From Lumbricus terrestris (taxonomy: Eukaryota; Annelida; Clitellata; Crassiclitellata; Lumbricidae): a DNA stretch of 64,000 nt. Of the stretch, positions 24,379-35,644 are shown one piece after another. The position numbers and the translations under genes are program-made. The stretch covers positions 9,515,165-9,579,164 of the forward strand of contig OX457047.1 in assembly GCA_949752735.1 (NCBI GenBank). Reading direction: 5' to 3'. Position 1 is the first letter of the stretch; the number at the start of each line of letters is the position of its first letter. The notes under the pieces are model-generated. The model ran no database searches, was not told where the DNA came from, and saw only the letters and a list, made by a program, of their open reading frames with translations.

Positions 24379-24834
24379 AACGGCGATATCAAAGTGCGGG
24401 TATAGTTAATCATGAAAGTAGAAATAATATAATAATAGGCTATATGATAAACCCATCGAATCGGGTGCTTCGTTCCGTCGGCGGTGGCATACGTCCAATT
24501 TTTTTACAATACCGCGGTTTACACGCGTGGTATTAGTTAAAGAAAAGCGAATATGTTTTACTTTACTCCCCCTTGTACATAAATTCTGCAACTTAGTACC
24601 CAGTACAACGATGGCATATTAAAAATAACTTTTAAAGTTGTCAATAACGAACAGCAGCTTTTGCCCTACACGTAAATTTGGCGCGGAGTCCCGATGCATG
24701 ATGGTATAGCTTCGCTATGGTAACAGTTCCCGCCAGAAATGGTCTATAAGTGGCTGGACGGTGTTCAGATTCTAAAACAAGTGCATGGACGCCGTCCATG
24801 ACCGTCCAGGCACACTTTAAGCCCTGATGGGCAC

Positions 24835-25085
24835 TATACGTGGGCGGCAGAAGAAATGGATAGGACACATCTTAAGGAGCGACAGCTGCGACACCCTTCT
24901 AAGAGACATCGCTGAGGGAAGAATGGAGGGAAAAGGATGCGAGGTAGACCAAGAACAATGTTGCTGGACTGGATGCTGACAGAGGATGGATACAGTGGAC
25001 TGAAAAGAGAAGCACAGGACCGAGAAAAATTGCGTCGCTGGACATACAAACCTGCTTGAGGGCAGAGAACGTGAAGAAGAAGGTT
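24835..25085 (+). pseudogene. Second LINE family, RT C-terminus, 3' part of the split copy
   Basis: Continues the frame lost at 19917: [33 protein letters not shown], a 1-bp frame change, then [17 protein letters not shown] and RRWTYKPA with stop. It matches the tail at 1629-1842, including ggcagagaac after the stop. The minus-strand ORFs across it are shadows. Confidence 0.8.
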
Positions 25086-25990
25086 GATAAGCCAGCTGAA
25101 AGAGCAAGTTCTAAGTTGAGACTCAAATAACATAAGAAAGTAAGAAAGTAAGACAAATTAAGAATATTCTTTAATGGACAATTGCTATCCACATCTTGGT
25201 GCACAGACATAGGATAGCAAACGTGCATAATGGCCAATAAATAGTCAAATGTTTTAAAATAGTGCACAAAGTCATAAATTCAAATAAATATGTTCTTCAA
25301 ATGACCAATTATTTCACCTGCACTTTGATTAACATGGCATAACATTTAAATAAATTAAATAACATAACGCAATACAAGTAGAACAAAAGGATGCAGGAGA
25401 GCCTCAAAAACAGGGTTTTGCATTTATGATATCGTTATTTGTTATTTTAATATCATTATCATTATCATTATTTTTCTCATCAGAGACAACAGTAATCCTT
25501 CAGCTCTAAGGAAATGTCTGGAAAGCTTATTAGAACTACCTGGTATTATTATTGTTACAAACATTTCAAATGCACACAAGATCACACTGAAATGCAACGA
25601 CCAGATGAAAAGCTGTTAGATATCCAAATTCTTGAAATGTTGAAGACCAGCAAGAAATACTGAGCTTTGAACCATTTCTCAATCTGAGGAAACTAATGGA
25701 GAGAAAGCCAATCAAAGGCTTGCAACCACTTGAGTCGTGACGGGGCAGGCGTGAGAACGTCTCATTTATCATGGGACTCAAAAAGGCTAACACAGACCAG
25801 CAATAAAGCCAGAGTGCATCTTTTACTGTGTTCCCATCTGGCTCTGGTGACAACACAATAACGCCAACAATACAGATGTACACGACAATCATTTCAACCA
25901 CACTTCTATCGCTGCAAGACCTAAATGATCTTTAACACACTCTACGAAAAGTGGAATATTGCTGGCTACAGTGACAATGCTCAGTATTTT
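25086..25990. other. No recognised gene
   Basis: AT-rich DNA with a short ATC/ATT tract at 25435-25475. The 111-residue minus ORF at 25566-25901 has no recognised motif, no splice signals that I trust and low coding character. Confidence 0.4.
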
Positions 25991-25995
25991 AAATA

Positions 25996-26222
25996 CTAAT
26001 TATTTATTTATTGCATTTGCTACAGAGTCCCTTCAAACTCACTAATCAGAAGCGCTCCCGACTACAGCACAGACACTGCATCGAAGTTTCACGCCAAAGC
26101 GCACAAGCAAATGCGAGTGAAAGACTTGCTCAAGGTCCCAACGTGTTAACTTGAGGTGAATTCGAACCCTTGGAACCTCAAGCTCCAGGGTACCGAACCC
26201 ACCACTACACCACCGTGCCGCG
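25996..26222 (-). mobile_element. SINE-1, antisense
   Basis: From 'gctacagagtcccttcaaac' (inverted LINE-like tail) to 'accactacaccaccgtgcc' (inverted tRNA A-box). Diverged: the B-box region reads gaattcgaaccc. Confidence 0.8.
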
Positions 26223-27279
26223 CTGTTGCGTAATGGTAGGCCTACAGCATTTACAATTTCAACATTATCATGAATTGCATTTTTTCCTGTATACCGGTAG
26301 CTCAGCAATACACAGATGACCAATTGACCATGTATGTAATGGAGATTTAATAGTGTTGAGCAATTGTGTGCAAGATCCCTACGCACTGAACACCTCAGTG
26401 AAAGCTTAAACCTGGTACTTTTCATACTGCAGGCTAAGTGCTCTAATAAATCAGCCACCATGCAAATGGCAGCTCACAAAGGCGAAGCAATCGTTTTAGA
26501 TTTAACAGGCATAACTTCATAAACATCGTCGTTTGAGATCACATTCCAGAGCCATTTCCAAACAACAACGTAGCCTACTCAATATAAATCAAGCAACCGT
26601 TTTTGTGTGGAAATTTGCCCACACAATTACTTTCAGCCCTGAGGCCCAGGTGCTAACTCTCACATTTATCGTAAATTATAGAGTTCACTGTCAAGTTTTA
26701 GTAAACCCTAATGTTTGTCCAGTTTTGAAGTAGCCTACTATTGCTGAGTTTGCACTTCAGTCAAATTAATATCCTTCAACCTGAGGACCACAGCTCTTGC
26801 GAGCCAGAATGAAACAGATTTTAAAGAAATTACCTTATCTTCATACTGAATAATTTACCATTCCTACACAGAACTCTACCGTCAATACTGACAAGTGATG
26901 TGTTACACAAACTAGCTACCATTCCTCCCACGAGGTCTCTCATACATGACATGTAAAAAATAACCCACTGTGGCCCTCCTTCCCTTGTCCACATTTGGCA
27001 TTACCCTCTGCCATCCAAGTTATCACATGGACGGTTGAACCCACTCTCCAAAGAGCTCATCTTGCATGGCTAACTGTGCTGTGAGGTGGATAACTTTCAT
27101 ACTCTTCAAGTCCAGCTAAAGTCTCTAATGCCAGTAATTAGATCTGATGCTTTCTGGCTGAAGTAAAAGTTTAACAATTTAACAATGAGAGCTTACTACA
27201 AAGAAGTGATGTAGAAACCAATGCAATTCATCAGTAATGCATTAAGGTATTGTACTGTATCTATGAATAATATTAAATT

Positions 27280-27480
27280 TATAAAACGCCTGTCAATGCG
27301 CACCAATCAGAGGCGCTCCCAATGTGAAAGATGAAGAGAAAAGAAAGTAGTTTCGAGACAGTGTAAGGATGTGCTTGTGTTACCAGTAAATAACGAAGAA
27401 CATGTCAACAGAGAGAGCCGATTCCAAAGTGCAAGACCAATGAAGGCAAAAGCTCAAGTTTTTGGCAAAACGTGGTACTG
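27280..27480 (-). pseudogene. Old LINE 3' end, antisense
   Basis: tataaaacgcctgtcaatgc and atcagaggcgctccca are the inverted tail. The upstream minus-strand reading (FAFIGLALWNRL) is the degraded C-terminus. The flanks 26223-27279 and 27481-28250 show nothing I can name. Confidence 0.5.
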
Positions 27481-28289
27481 AAGCAACTGTACATGTACCG
27501 TATATACCAAATTTTTTGCATACTTTTTATGTCTAATTCCTTATTGTGGACGTCCTTAACAGAAAACCGTACTTGTTAAGTAGCAGCTAGGCCGATTCGT
27601 GCAGAAATGGTCAACCCCACAATTGACTAACAGCAATTTCCAGTAACTTATTCTGTTCCTGTAAATATCAGGGTCTTGCTAAACCACGATATGCCTGGCT
27701 CCATCCCCAGATGAAATTGGGTGCAGATATGCAGACAGCAGCACATGAGTGGCTCTATGAATTCCTCAACGTCCATGCACAGCAACCTTCTCTAGGTTTG
27801 ACTTGAAAGACATGTGCACTCAATCAATTTCACACAACAACAGAACTTCAGCCGCTATTTGAAAAGAGAGGCAGTCCCTTGAGGCAACCTCAAGGCATTG
27901 TACACCGTATAGTTTCTTCGTCTCGCCTTATGAATACAGATGGGCCAGAAGCCCATGTGGAGCCCACGTAGGGCCCATGTTCCATACATGGGACCAGTAT
28001 ATGGAACCCAACTAACTACCCATGGCAACGGTCGCATCATGTCTTCCTCTATTTCTACCCTCTGTGTACTCATATTACAGCCATGACCCGCAGAATAATA
28101 TTGTGCATACGATCTAACTTGAAGCAATCATCAATGCATGCCTGGACATGAATTAACGGCGCTAAAGAAGTCAGTAGAGTAGACACGTGACAATACGGGC
28201 TATCACGCACCTCTAATTAAAACAAAACAAAACAAACAATAATTAATTAGCATGTCCAGAAGTCAACCGGTCAAGCGGAATCAGCTTAC

Positions 28290-28715
28290 CTCGCAACGTT
28301 GGTCCAGCCGCCGTCCAAGTTTCCTAACACCACCACGAGCAGCAGCAACAACAACACGCGTCGTCCGACTAACAACCTTCTTGGACTTAGTCGTCGTCGT
28401 CGTGGTCGTCTCGTGCTACTCCTCCGCTGGCTCGTCGTGACCCCCGCACAGGCCAACAGGTTAAGCCTCGATCAGCGCAAGAACGACGATCTCCGGCTTC
28501 AAAGCTGCCTCCTCCACGGTCGTCGGTCGGTCGCTAGCGGTCACCGCGTATACCGTCTGCCGCGGCGCGGGCAGCCGATGAAGCCAGGCATAGTTGCTGC
28601 TTGGCTGGCCAGCCATGACGACGAATGCTTTCTTAAGACGCCGACGATGCCAACTTCTAGCGTGCGTTGCCATTGCGCTCTACTTGCTCAACTAGTTTTA
28701 CCGTACGTATAGACG
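28290..28715 (-). promoter_or_regulatory. CpG-rich stretch with possible first exon, minus strand
   Basis: Clearly GC- and CpG-rich against AT-rich surroundings. On the minus strand a strong donor (gcgag|gtaagc, last exon base 28290) follows an open segment starting with ATG at 28673 (MATHARSWHRRRLKK...), which stops at 28461, before the donor. On the plus strand a 137-residue ORF (28299-28712) has a short hydrophobic stretch. A promoter with a 5' untranslated exon of a minus-strand gene is the best guess; downstream exons were not found. Confidence 0.3.
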
Positions 28716-28719
28716 CCTC

Positions 28720-29820
28720 CTCCACAGGATAGACCTAATGCACGTCGGCTATTGCCACCGTTAAGACCATAATAGCATTATTAATGTGACACTGTCAGAA
28801 GGGACTGGCCTCTCCCGAATGATAGCTACGCTGTCGGTAAGGACTGCAGCCCCGAATCTGGACTGTGTTGGGCAGACGTTGAGGTCAACGTTCGGCCAAG
28901 ACTGAATTCATGCTCAGCATTCTTGACCGTTGGTGGTTGAATCTTATTGCGAGGAAAGGTGTATGCGCAAAGTAGGATCTATGAGGAAAGCTAAGGTTAC
29001 CAGAGGTAGCCTGAACTACAGAAGAGCTCTAGTGTGGGCTAGAGCAAAATCTACGAGGAAATGCCATCTTCAGTTAAAAATAATTATATATGCAGCCTGA
29101 GCTACCGTGATGTGTAGAAAAGAGTCAAAAGACCTTTGGACAAGAACAAATTTTCAATTAGGAAAACACAGCTTCAATTATTGTAGCCTAAATTTATAGT
29201 TCGTGTTTAATCTGGGTATATCTTTGGGGGAGTGTTCCCCAGAAATTACATAACTTCTGCATTTCCCCCTCAGAGGAGTGAGACTGGATAGAGCACTTGC
29301 CACCAATGCCCACCATATTACATTAATTATAATTAATACACGCTGAGTGTAACTTTGATGCTTGGTCTATGAAGTGCCAGCAAGCAGGCAGGAGCTGTTA
29401 GGTCTACCCTATGTTGGACGAAACATGGGTTGAAGATTCGTTATTGCACAACTGCATATGTTATGTATGATGTTGGGTCAATTTATGACCACTGACTTGC
29501 CAGCATTGAGCTGATGTCGTGCGTTTGGTACTGCAATTCGACAAATGCTGGGTCAACGTTTCGCTGATGATGGGCCAGCTATAGAGGCGACTGGAATGTG
29601 CAAGATGTCAACAAAACCGTACATCATGCTAGATTTCTTACTGTGCTTTATAGAGCTTTGTCCTACACTCAAATTCTCGGGTGACAATAATTGTTCTGTT
29701 AGGGAATAGTGGCACCTTGCTCTGCACAGTGTATACATACAGCACAGAGTCCTTAAACTTGCAAACCCTAGGTCTTGATGTTGACATAAATAGGTCAGCT
29801 ATAAGGAGCTTCAACGATAC
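28720..29820. other. No recognised gene
   Basis: Non-repetitive AT-rich DNA. Short ORFs only; nothing with domain-like sequence. Confidence 0.4.
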
Positions 29821-29826
29821 CTTTAA

Positions 29827-31740
29827 AGCATGGTGTAAGAAGGGATGGTGTGCGCACTTCTTATACTGGCCATACATTGTTTTTGGCATTTCAGCAGGTG
29901 GCGCTGCTGTCCCCAGTTGATGGTTGGCAGCATATACAATATAGAGCAAGAAGTATAAGAAACGCTTGAAACATGGAACATAATGGACAAGCAGAGGGCA
30001 GGAACATAGCAGTGAGTATCACTTGGAACATATAAGGGGCGATGAGGATCAGGTAACATTGCAGGGAACATGGAACGTCATACGGAACAACGGGGAACAT
30101 AGGCCTAAGCGAATATACAACAAAGAGAGTGGAACGTAAAGAACATGAAGCATCACAGAGAACATTTTTCAGAGAATATATGGGACGAGGAAGACGGAAC
30201 ATGCATGCATTACGGAACACGCCACAAGGACTGCAGAACGTAAGGAACATGGAACATCAGGGGAAACATCGGAAACATTACGGAACTTGGAATATGGAAA
30301 GTGCAACAAGGAATTGGAACACAAGGAACGTGGACCATCAGGTGACACAAGGAACATGGAACTTCAGGGAAAATCATAATCAGTGAAGAACAAGGAATGC
30401 GGAACACAAAGAACAGGGAACATCACGGAACATAAGGAACATGAAACATCACATGGAACACCAGAGACATCAGAAAACAAAAGACGCGGAACAAACAACA
30501 AGGGCCGTGGAACATAAGCAATATACAGCAAGGACCATGGAACATAAGGAACCTGGAACATCACGGGAAAATGAGAAACATATAAGAACACGGAATGAGG
30601 AACACGCAACAGGGTCTGTGGAACGTAAGGAACATGGAACATAAGAGAAAAGATCAGAACCATTAAGATACATGGAACACGGAATGTGAAACAAGGAATG
30701 TGGAACACAAGGAACATGGAACATCAGGGAACGTAAAGAACATGGATCATCACTGGAAAATAGAACACGGAATGTGGAACACGCAACAAGGTCCGTGGAA
30801 CGCAGGGAACAAGGAACATAAGAGGAACACAAGAAACATTAAGGAACATGGAACCCGGAATGTTCAACAAGGAATGAGGAACACAAGGAACATCAGGGAA
30901 CATAAGAAACAAGGAACATCGCGGGAGCTTCAGAGGCATTAAAAATACGAAACGCGGAACACGCAACAAAGACCATGGAGCATAAGGAACATGGAACACC
31001 TGAGGGAACATCAGAAACATTAAGGAACAAGGAACGTGAAACATAATTAAGGAACATGAATCATCAGGATAAACATCAGAAATATGAAGGAACATATGGA
31101 ACGCGGAATATGTAGCAGGGGCTGTGGGACATAAGAAACAGGGAACACCAGGGAACACAAGGAACATGGAACGTCACATTGAACGCCTGCGACATTAGAA
31201 AACAAAGGGCGCGAAATAACAACAAGGTCCGTGGAACATAAGAGATATAAACAATTAAGGCCCATGGAACATAAGGAACCTGGTATATCACAGGGAACAT
31301 CAGGGAACAAGGAACACAGGGAACACGGATCATCAATTAACAGGGAACAGAAGGCGCATCACAAAGAACAAGGGAACACGGAACATCGATATGAACATCA
31401 GGGTCAGAGGACATAGAGAACATTGGAACACAGGGAACACATAGGATCACATGGATCAGAGAACACGGAACACAGGAGAAAAGGAGACAAAGAGCAAATG
31501 GAACAGAACATACATGTAGCAGAGATAATTTGTGTCGCCCTCCTCCTTCGCCCAGACATGAGACTGGCATTAGGGAACGGACGTGCAGTGAAGGAGTATA
31601 AGTATGTACGTCATACAATATCATGAAATTCCATTAGGTTTATGGGCGAGGTCCGTCAATTGTTGCATGCTATCGCCATCTAGCGACTTTAGCCATAAAT
31701 TTCAGCCAAGTGCGCACACCATCCCTTCTTACACCATGCT
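29827..31740. mobile_element. TTAA-flanked element filled by a GGAACA minisatellite
   Basis: The first 33 bp (agcatggtgtaagaagggat...) are repeated without mismatch, inverted, at 31708-31740. TTAA lies at 29823-29826 and 31741-31744. TTAA duplication is typical of piggyBac and Kolobok; AG-starting ends fit Kolobok-type non-autonomous elements better (inference). About 29970-31500 consists of degenerate GGAACATGGAACATAAG-type units. No transposase. The MFHVPCVP-like and GTWN-like ORFs are translations of the repeat. Confidence 0.8.
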
Positions 31741-31869
31741 TTAAAGTACCTTTAGACTAACAATATTATTGTTTAAAGAATGAATTCCCATCCTTTATAA
31801 ATTTATAGGAATCATGACCCATTACATTAGCTTGTGGTTGCTTATAAAATTGATCCTTTTCACTTATTT

Positions 31870-31945
31870 AATGTAAAGGAGATTTGTAATAAGACCTTGT
31901 AGCCTAGTGGTATTTAATTGTTTAATCTATATCTGTATACAATGT
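31870..31945 (+). repeat. Short dispersed repeat R3, copy 1
   Basis: 'ataagaccttgtag' and 'tggtatttaatt' with 'ttaatctatatctgta' recur at 37795-37860. Confidence 0.5.
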
Positions 31946-32382
31946 TATACCTTGTTGGTCGTTTTATTTGACCTGGCAAGTCCTTAGGGGTTTTCATCCC
32001 TCATGAGCATAGTCTACATGTTACAAGCAGTCACAATAGCTAACCTAAACATTGACAGCTCGGTCAAAAAGAGCAGTTAGTCACCATGGCCTGAAGCCAG
32101 GAACTCATATGACCTCTGGAAATCAAGCAGAGCAAACTGTCTGGTAAACAGACTAAAAGGAACATTCTCTAAGCCACATTGGGTCATGGTTAGGTTGATG
32201 CTTTGCTCAAGTTCTGGGCCATTTCTGAAAAAGCACAATGGTCTATTATAGATGGGCTTAAACATAATGGTGTTTCTTTCCGCAATAGCAGGCGCAGGAC
32301 TATTACATCGTGCTGTATATTAGGAGTTTCTCTAAATTTAACTCACTACGGCCCTGTAGTAGAGGTAAGCTGCTTCAAAAAG

Positions 32383-32401
32383 TATCTAAACGAAAACCAT
32401 C

Positions 32402-32437
<36 letters not shown>

Positions 32438-32451
32438 GATGGTTTTCGTTT

Positions 32452-32487
<36 letters not shown>
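32383..32487. repeat. Perfect palindrome followed by TA repeats
   Basis: 32383-32456 is a 74-bp perfect inverted repeat. Arms 'tatctaaacgaaaaccatct' plus 'gcat' surround an (AT)n centre. (TA)n continues to 32487. Predicted cruciform-forming DNA. Confidence 0.85.
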
Positions 32488-32490
<3 letters not shown>

Positions 32491-32601
32491 CAATAACATT
32501 TATACATGTACACTCCTCACAGTAATTTCTGCTATAAGCAGGCACTAGGGTCCAACAAACCCAGACATCAGTTGCCAGGTGTCAAGCACATTGAATTGCA
32601 T

Positions 32602-32661
32602 ATTCTTATTCTTTGTAACTGGCTGCGGTGTGTCAGCGAGAATCTCAATAAAACGAATATA
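32602..32661 (+). mobile_element. SINE-2 3' tail fragment
   Basis: ttctttgtaactggctgcgg, tgtgtcagcgag and caataaaacgaata match the SINE-2 tail at about 37600-37655. The Tc1/mariner element sits immediately after it. Confidence 0.5.
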
Positions 32662-33647
32662 CACTGTGAGCCATAAAAAACCGTGCCACTTTATGTTTAG
32701 CTATATCTCTGTCATTTCTTTATCGATTTTTACACTTTTTGCATTATTTTAAACAGGAATCAATACTCTAAAGAGCAGAAATAAACATTATCGATTTCAT
32801 CCTACATGCATGTTAAACTTGTCTTGCGAAACTGAAGACACTAAAAAAACACGTGAGAATCGATCAATGCTGCATTTTTACTACTTAAATGCAAACAATT
32901 TTTCAGTGCCTTTATTTGTTTAAAGTTTGTGTTCAAAAGGACTTCCTTTTTCACGTACACATTTTGCCAAGCGACGTCGCCACTGATCAATTGCAGTGTC
33001 AATAAGATGTTGTTCCAGATCGTTCCAGACGGATACGAGACACTGCCGAAGTTCATCAGTGTTCTGAATGCGCTTTTGGTACACGCGCTGTTCCATAAGC
33101 ATTTCCGTTCCAAATCGTTATGAATAATGCGTCTGACCGTCGTTTGTGTAAGATTCAGCTCTCTCGCGATTTGTCTGGTTGAAAGATGTGTTTTAGGCTT
33201 GTCTTCCTGGCTCTGAACCAATTCATTGACAGCGGCGATATTATCTTCAGTTCGCGACGATTTTGGCCGACCACTTCCCGCAGCGCGTTCAACTGAACCG
33301 GTAGTTCTCAACTTTCGCAGAAAGTCATCTAATGTTTTTCTTTTCCAATTCTTGTTCGGAAACTCCTTAATTAATCGTCTAGAAGAATAATTTTTGCATT
33401 CCCGCAGATTTTTAATTAAAATTTTATCATCAAAGCTCAACATTTTAAAATTTTAACTCAAATTTTCAACCATCAACTTTATTTACATTATGCTGCGAAA
33501 CGGATATGACGTCATCGCGCAAGTAAATAAGTAAATCGTAGAGATTTAATTTTTCTTTCAAACGACACAAAAAGATATAAAATTGTTAAAATATCGACCG
33601 AGATATAGCTAAAAATAAATTGGCACGGTTTTTTATGGCTCACAGTG
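32662..33647 (-). mobile_element. Tc1/mariner element, internally deleted
   Basis: Inverted ends cactgtgagccataaaaaac, continuing to gtgcca, are near-identical at both sides and flanked by TA (32660-32661 and 33648-33649). Total 986 bp. It holds a truncated transposase gene on the minus strand. Confidence 0.92.
32920..33443 (-). pseudogene. Tc1/mariner transposase lacking the DDE/D core
   Basis: From Met at 33443 the product reads FDDKILIKNLRECKNYSSRR, then a linker with GSGRPKSSRTEDN and a second helix-turn-helix, THLSTRQIARELNLTQTTVR. These are the paired-like DNA-binding domain. After about residue 113 the sequence jumps, in another frame, to the normal C-terminus: MEQRVYQKRIQNTDELRQCL and DTAIDQWRRRLAKCVREKG (33102-32920). 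The catalytic domain with its three acidic residues is absent. A full-length enzyme is about 340 residues. The 200-residue ORF is the DNA-binding part plus an out-of-frame tail. Confidence 0.88.
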
Positions 33648-33649
33648 TA

Positions 33650-34430
33650 TATAATATATATTGTCCCGTTATTTTGACAGCTTGGTACAATTGCTTCAAA
33701 CATGACTTCTTGTCACAGTGACAAAAAGTTGCTAACAGCTAACTGGAGATAGTTGATGCCCAACAATACTCTGGTCATCAAGAAGAGCACCATATTTGCA
33801 ATTATCAACAACTGTACTTCGCAATAACTTGTGAGAAAACATGATCCATAATGGATATAGTATCGTATATCGCATCTAGCATTTTTAGGTGCTTCTCACA
33901 GGTTAGATCCCTAGACTAATCAAGAGTTTTTCGCAACTAATAAACTTGTGGAAACAGAAACATCTTCACAGAGTGCAAATATGGCCTATGCGCAACATAA
34001 AAAGTTTAGCTTGTAGCAGGGGAAGACATTCCAAGTGGTGTTACCACAGCGTTTTATGTGGTATGCACAGCCTCACAGCCTAGGTTACTCAGAGTTGCAC
34101 TCAGCGCAGAAACCCATGAAAACAAAAACCACTTCAAAGAGTGCGACAATGCAACAGACATCATGGGGATGTCATTCCAAGGAGAGGGACACCAGCAAAA
34201 GCCCTGGGTTGTGTTGCAGATCTACCCCGAGGAACATGACGATCCATCTGCAGGTCAGTAGAATGTAAAGAGCATAAAGAGCGAACAGAGGTTCCAGAGA
34301 CAGGTTTACACTAAGCAGACATGAAATAGACTTTAAGGACCTTATCCTCAGTGATATCATGTATTGTAGGGCAAGGTGAAACAATATAGTTTGTATGTAT
34401 GTGCACTTGTTTTGTTTGTTTGTTTGTTTG
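33650..34430. other. No recognised gene
   Basis: AT-rich DNA. The overlapping ORFs at 34035-34268 show no recognisable domain. Confidence 0.35.
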
Positions 34431-34431
34431 T

Positions 34432-34645
34432 ATGTGCACTTGTTATAGCGCCCCTTCAAGCTCTCTACTCAGAGGCGCTCCCGACTGCAGAACGGACACT
34501 GGATCGGAGTTTCACGCCGAAGCGCTGAGCAATTGTGAGTGAAGGGCTTGCCCAAGGTCCATACGCGGTGTCTTGAGGTGGATTCGAACCTCGAGCCTTC
34601 CGGCTCCAAGGCAACGACGCCACCACTACACCACCGTGCCCCCAC
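34432..34645 (-). mobile_element. SINE-1, antisense
   Basis: Inverted tail tagcgccccttcaag and actcagaggcgctcccgact, body, B-box as gattcgaacc, A-box as accactacaccaccgtgcc. Confidence 0.88.
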
Positions 34646-34646
34646 A

Positions 34647-34798
34647 AATAATGAAGCAAAGACTTTTAAATGAAGCTTATTCTGTTTACTACTGACCCAG
34701 TCACCATCAATACTAACTGCCTTGACAGCCATAAGCTCCTCAAACCTCGGCGCTAGTAACCAGAATAAGCTCCATTTACAAGTCTTTGCTTCATTATT
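34647..34798. repeat. Foldback with 38-bp arms
   Basis: 'aataatgaagcaaagacttt' plus 'taaatgaagcttattctg' (34647-34684) is repeated inverted at about 34760-34798 with two mismatches, around about 75 bp of unique DNA. Directly abuts the SINE-1 head. Confidence 0.7.
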
Positions 34799-34799
34799 C

Positions 34800-35640
34800 C
34801 TCACACAATACATTATGTATGAATATCGGGTCAATACCTCAATTCTGTTCATGTACTGTAGTGCCATAACACAAGTTTGTTGGGTATCTGTGCACAACTA
34901 GTCACTTCAGTTCATGTTTTGAATGTTTCTTTTTTTTGAACATTTGAATGTTGTGTATTAATTCACGAGTGAATTGTAAAGCTACCTTGTTAGCTACATT
35001 CTCAGTTTAAGGTTCAGACTGTGCAACTGTTAATTTATCATGCACATGTCCTCATGTCACCCACAGTAATTGCCTTGAGATGGCCTTAAAGCGAAGTAAT
35101 AAAAATATCATAACACATTCAAAGCCACAAAGCAATAAATATGATCAATGGCCCTGGAAACCATACGACACGTTAAGCAATAAATACGACAAATAAAAAT
35201 ATAATTATTATTATTATTATTTATTAACTTCTATTGCACTGGTGTCTCCTGCACAGGGCAAAACACCGAGGTGCGCCCACAGACAAAACGTAAACACAGG
35301 TCAACAATGACGGTAGACAAACAGCCTGAAATGCTATGTAAACTGTAATATACTGAAAATGTAATTGTACTGTTATAAGCTTATAACACCATTTAAAGGG
35401 AAAATCATCAGAGGTGTTTAGAACCCTTGATAACTACTGCTGCCACTCAGCATAGCATGGCAGAATTGCATAACAAACTCGCAATGGCTTTTTTTGCTAT
35501 GGTGGGTCCTACAAAGTTGGTGACCTTGCACTCTCCAAGGCCCGGCAGAATGGTCCAGACAGGCACATAGAGGGTTAATATATGTATTCCTACCAAGTAG
35601 CTTGCCCTGTGAGCAACTCAACAACAAGGTAGACTTAATT
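34800..35640. other. No recognised gene
   Basis: Short (ATT)n at 35203-35225. Otherwise unremarkable AT-rich DNA. Confidence 0.35.
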
Positions 35641-35644
35641 AAGT

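Larger units (their letters stand above)
19918..24826. mobile_element. 4.9-kb DNA transposon with perfect 8-bp TSD
   Basis: Terminal repeats are CAGTGCTTAAAGTGTG at the left and CAGGGCTTAAAGTGTG (inverted) at the right. Diverged inverted similarity continues for about 180 bp (tagacc...gcgggaa, gtgtagggcaaaa), covering 19918-20105 and 24645-24826. The duplication atgggcac lies at 19910-19917 and 24827-24834, and deletion of element plus one copy restores the interrupted LINE frame. CAG ends and 8-bp TSDs are hAT-like, but no hAT transposase was read inside. Instead it holds a decayed SWIM/YqaJ-type gene (20171-22860). Two smaller elements, a SINE piece and foldbacks are nested in it. Confidence 0.85.

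Noticed and set aside
20171..24826. hAT transposase expected in the 4.9-kb element
   Set aside because: No hAT catalytic or dimerisation signature could be read in any frame; only SWIM/YqaJ-like pieces were found, so the superfamily rests on ends and TSD alone.
28299..28712. 137-residue plus-strand ORF in the CpG-rich stretch
   Set aside because: Ser/Arg/Leu-rich without domains, explained by GC-rich composition; the opposite strand has the better splice signal. Not excluded.
30364..31310. Repetitive minus ORFs with FHVPCVP-like motifs
   Set aside because: All frames across the GGAACA minisatellite are open; frames shift freely between units and there is no splice or start context.
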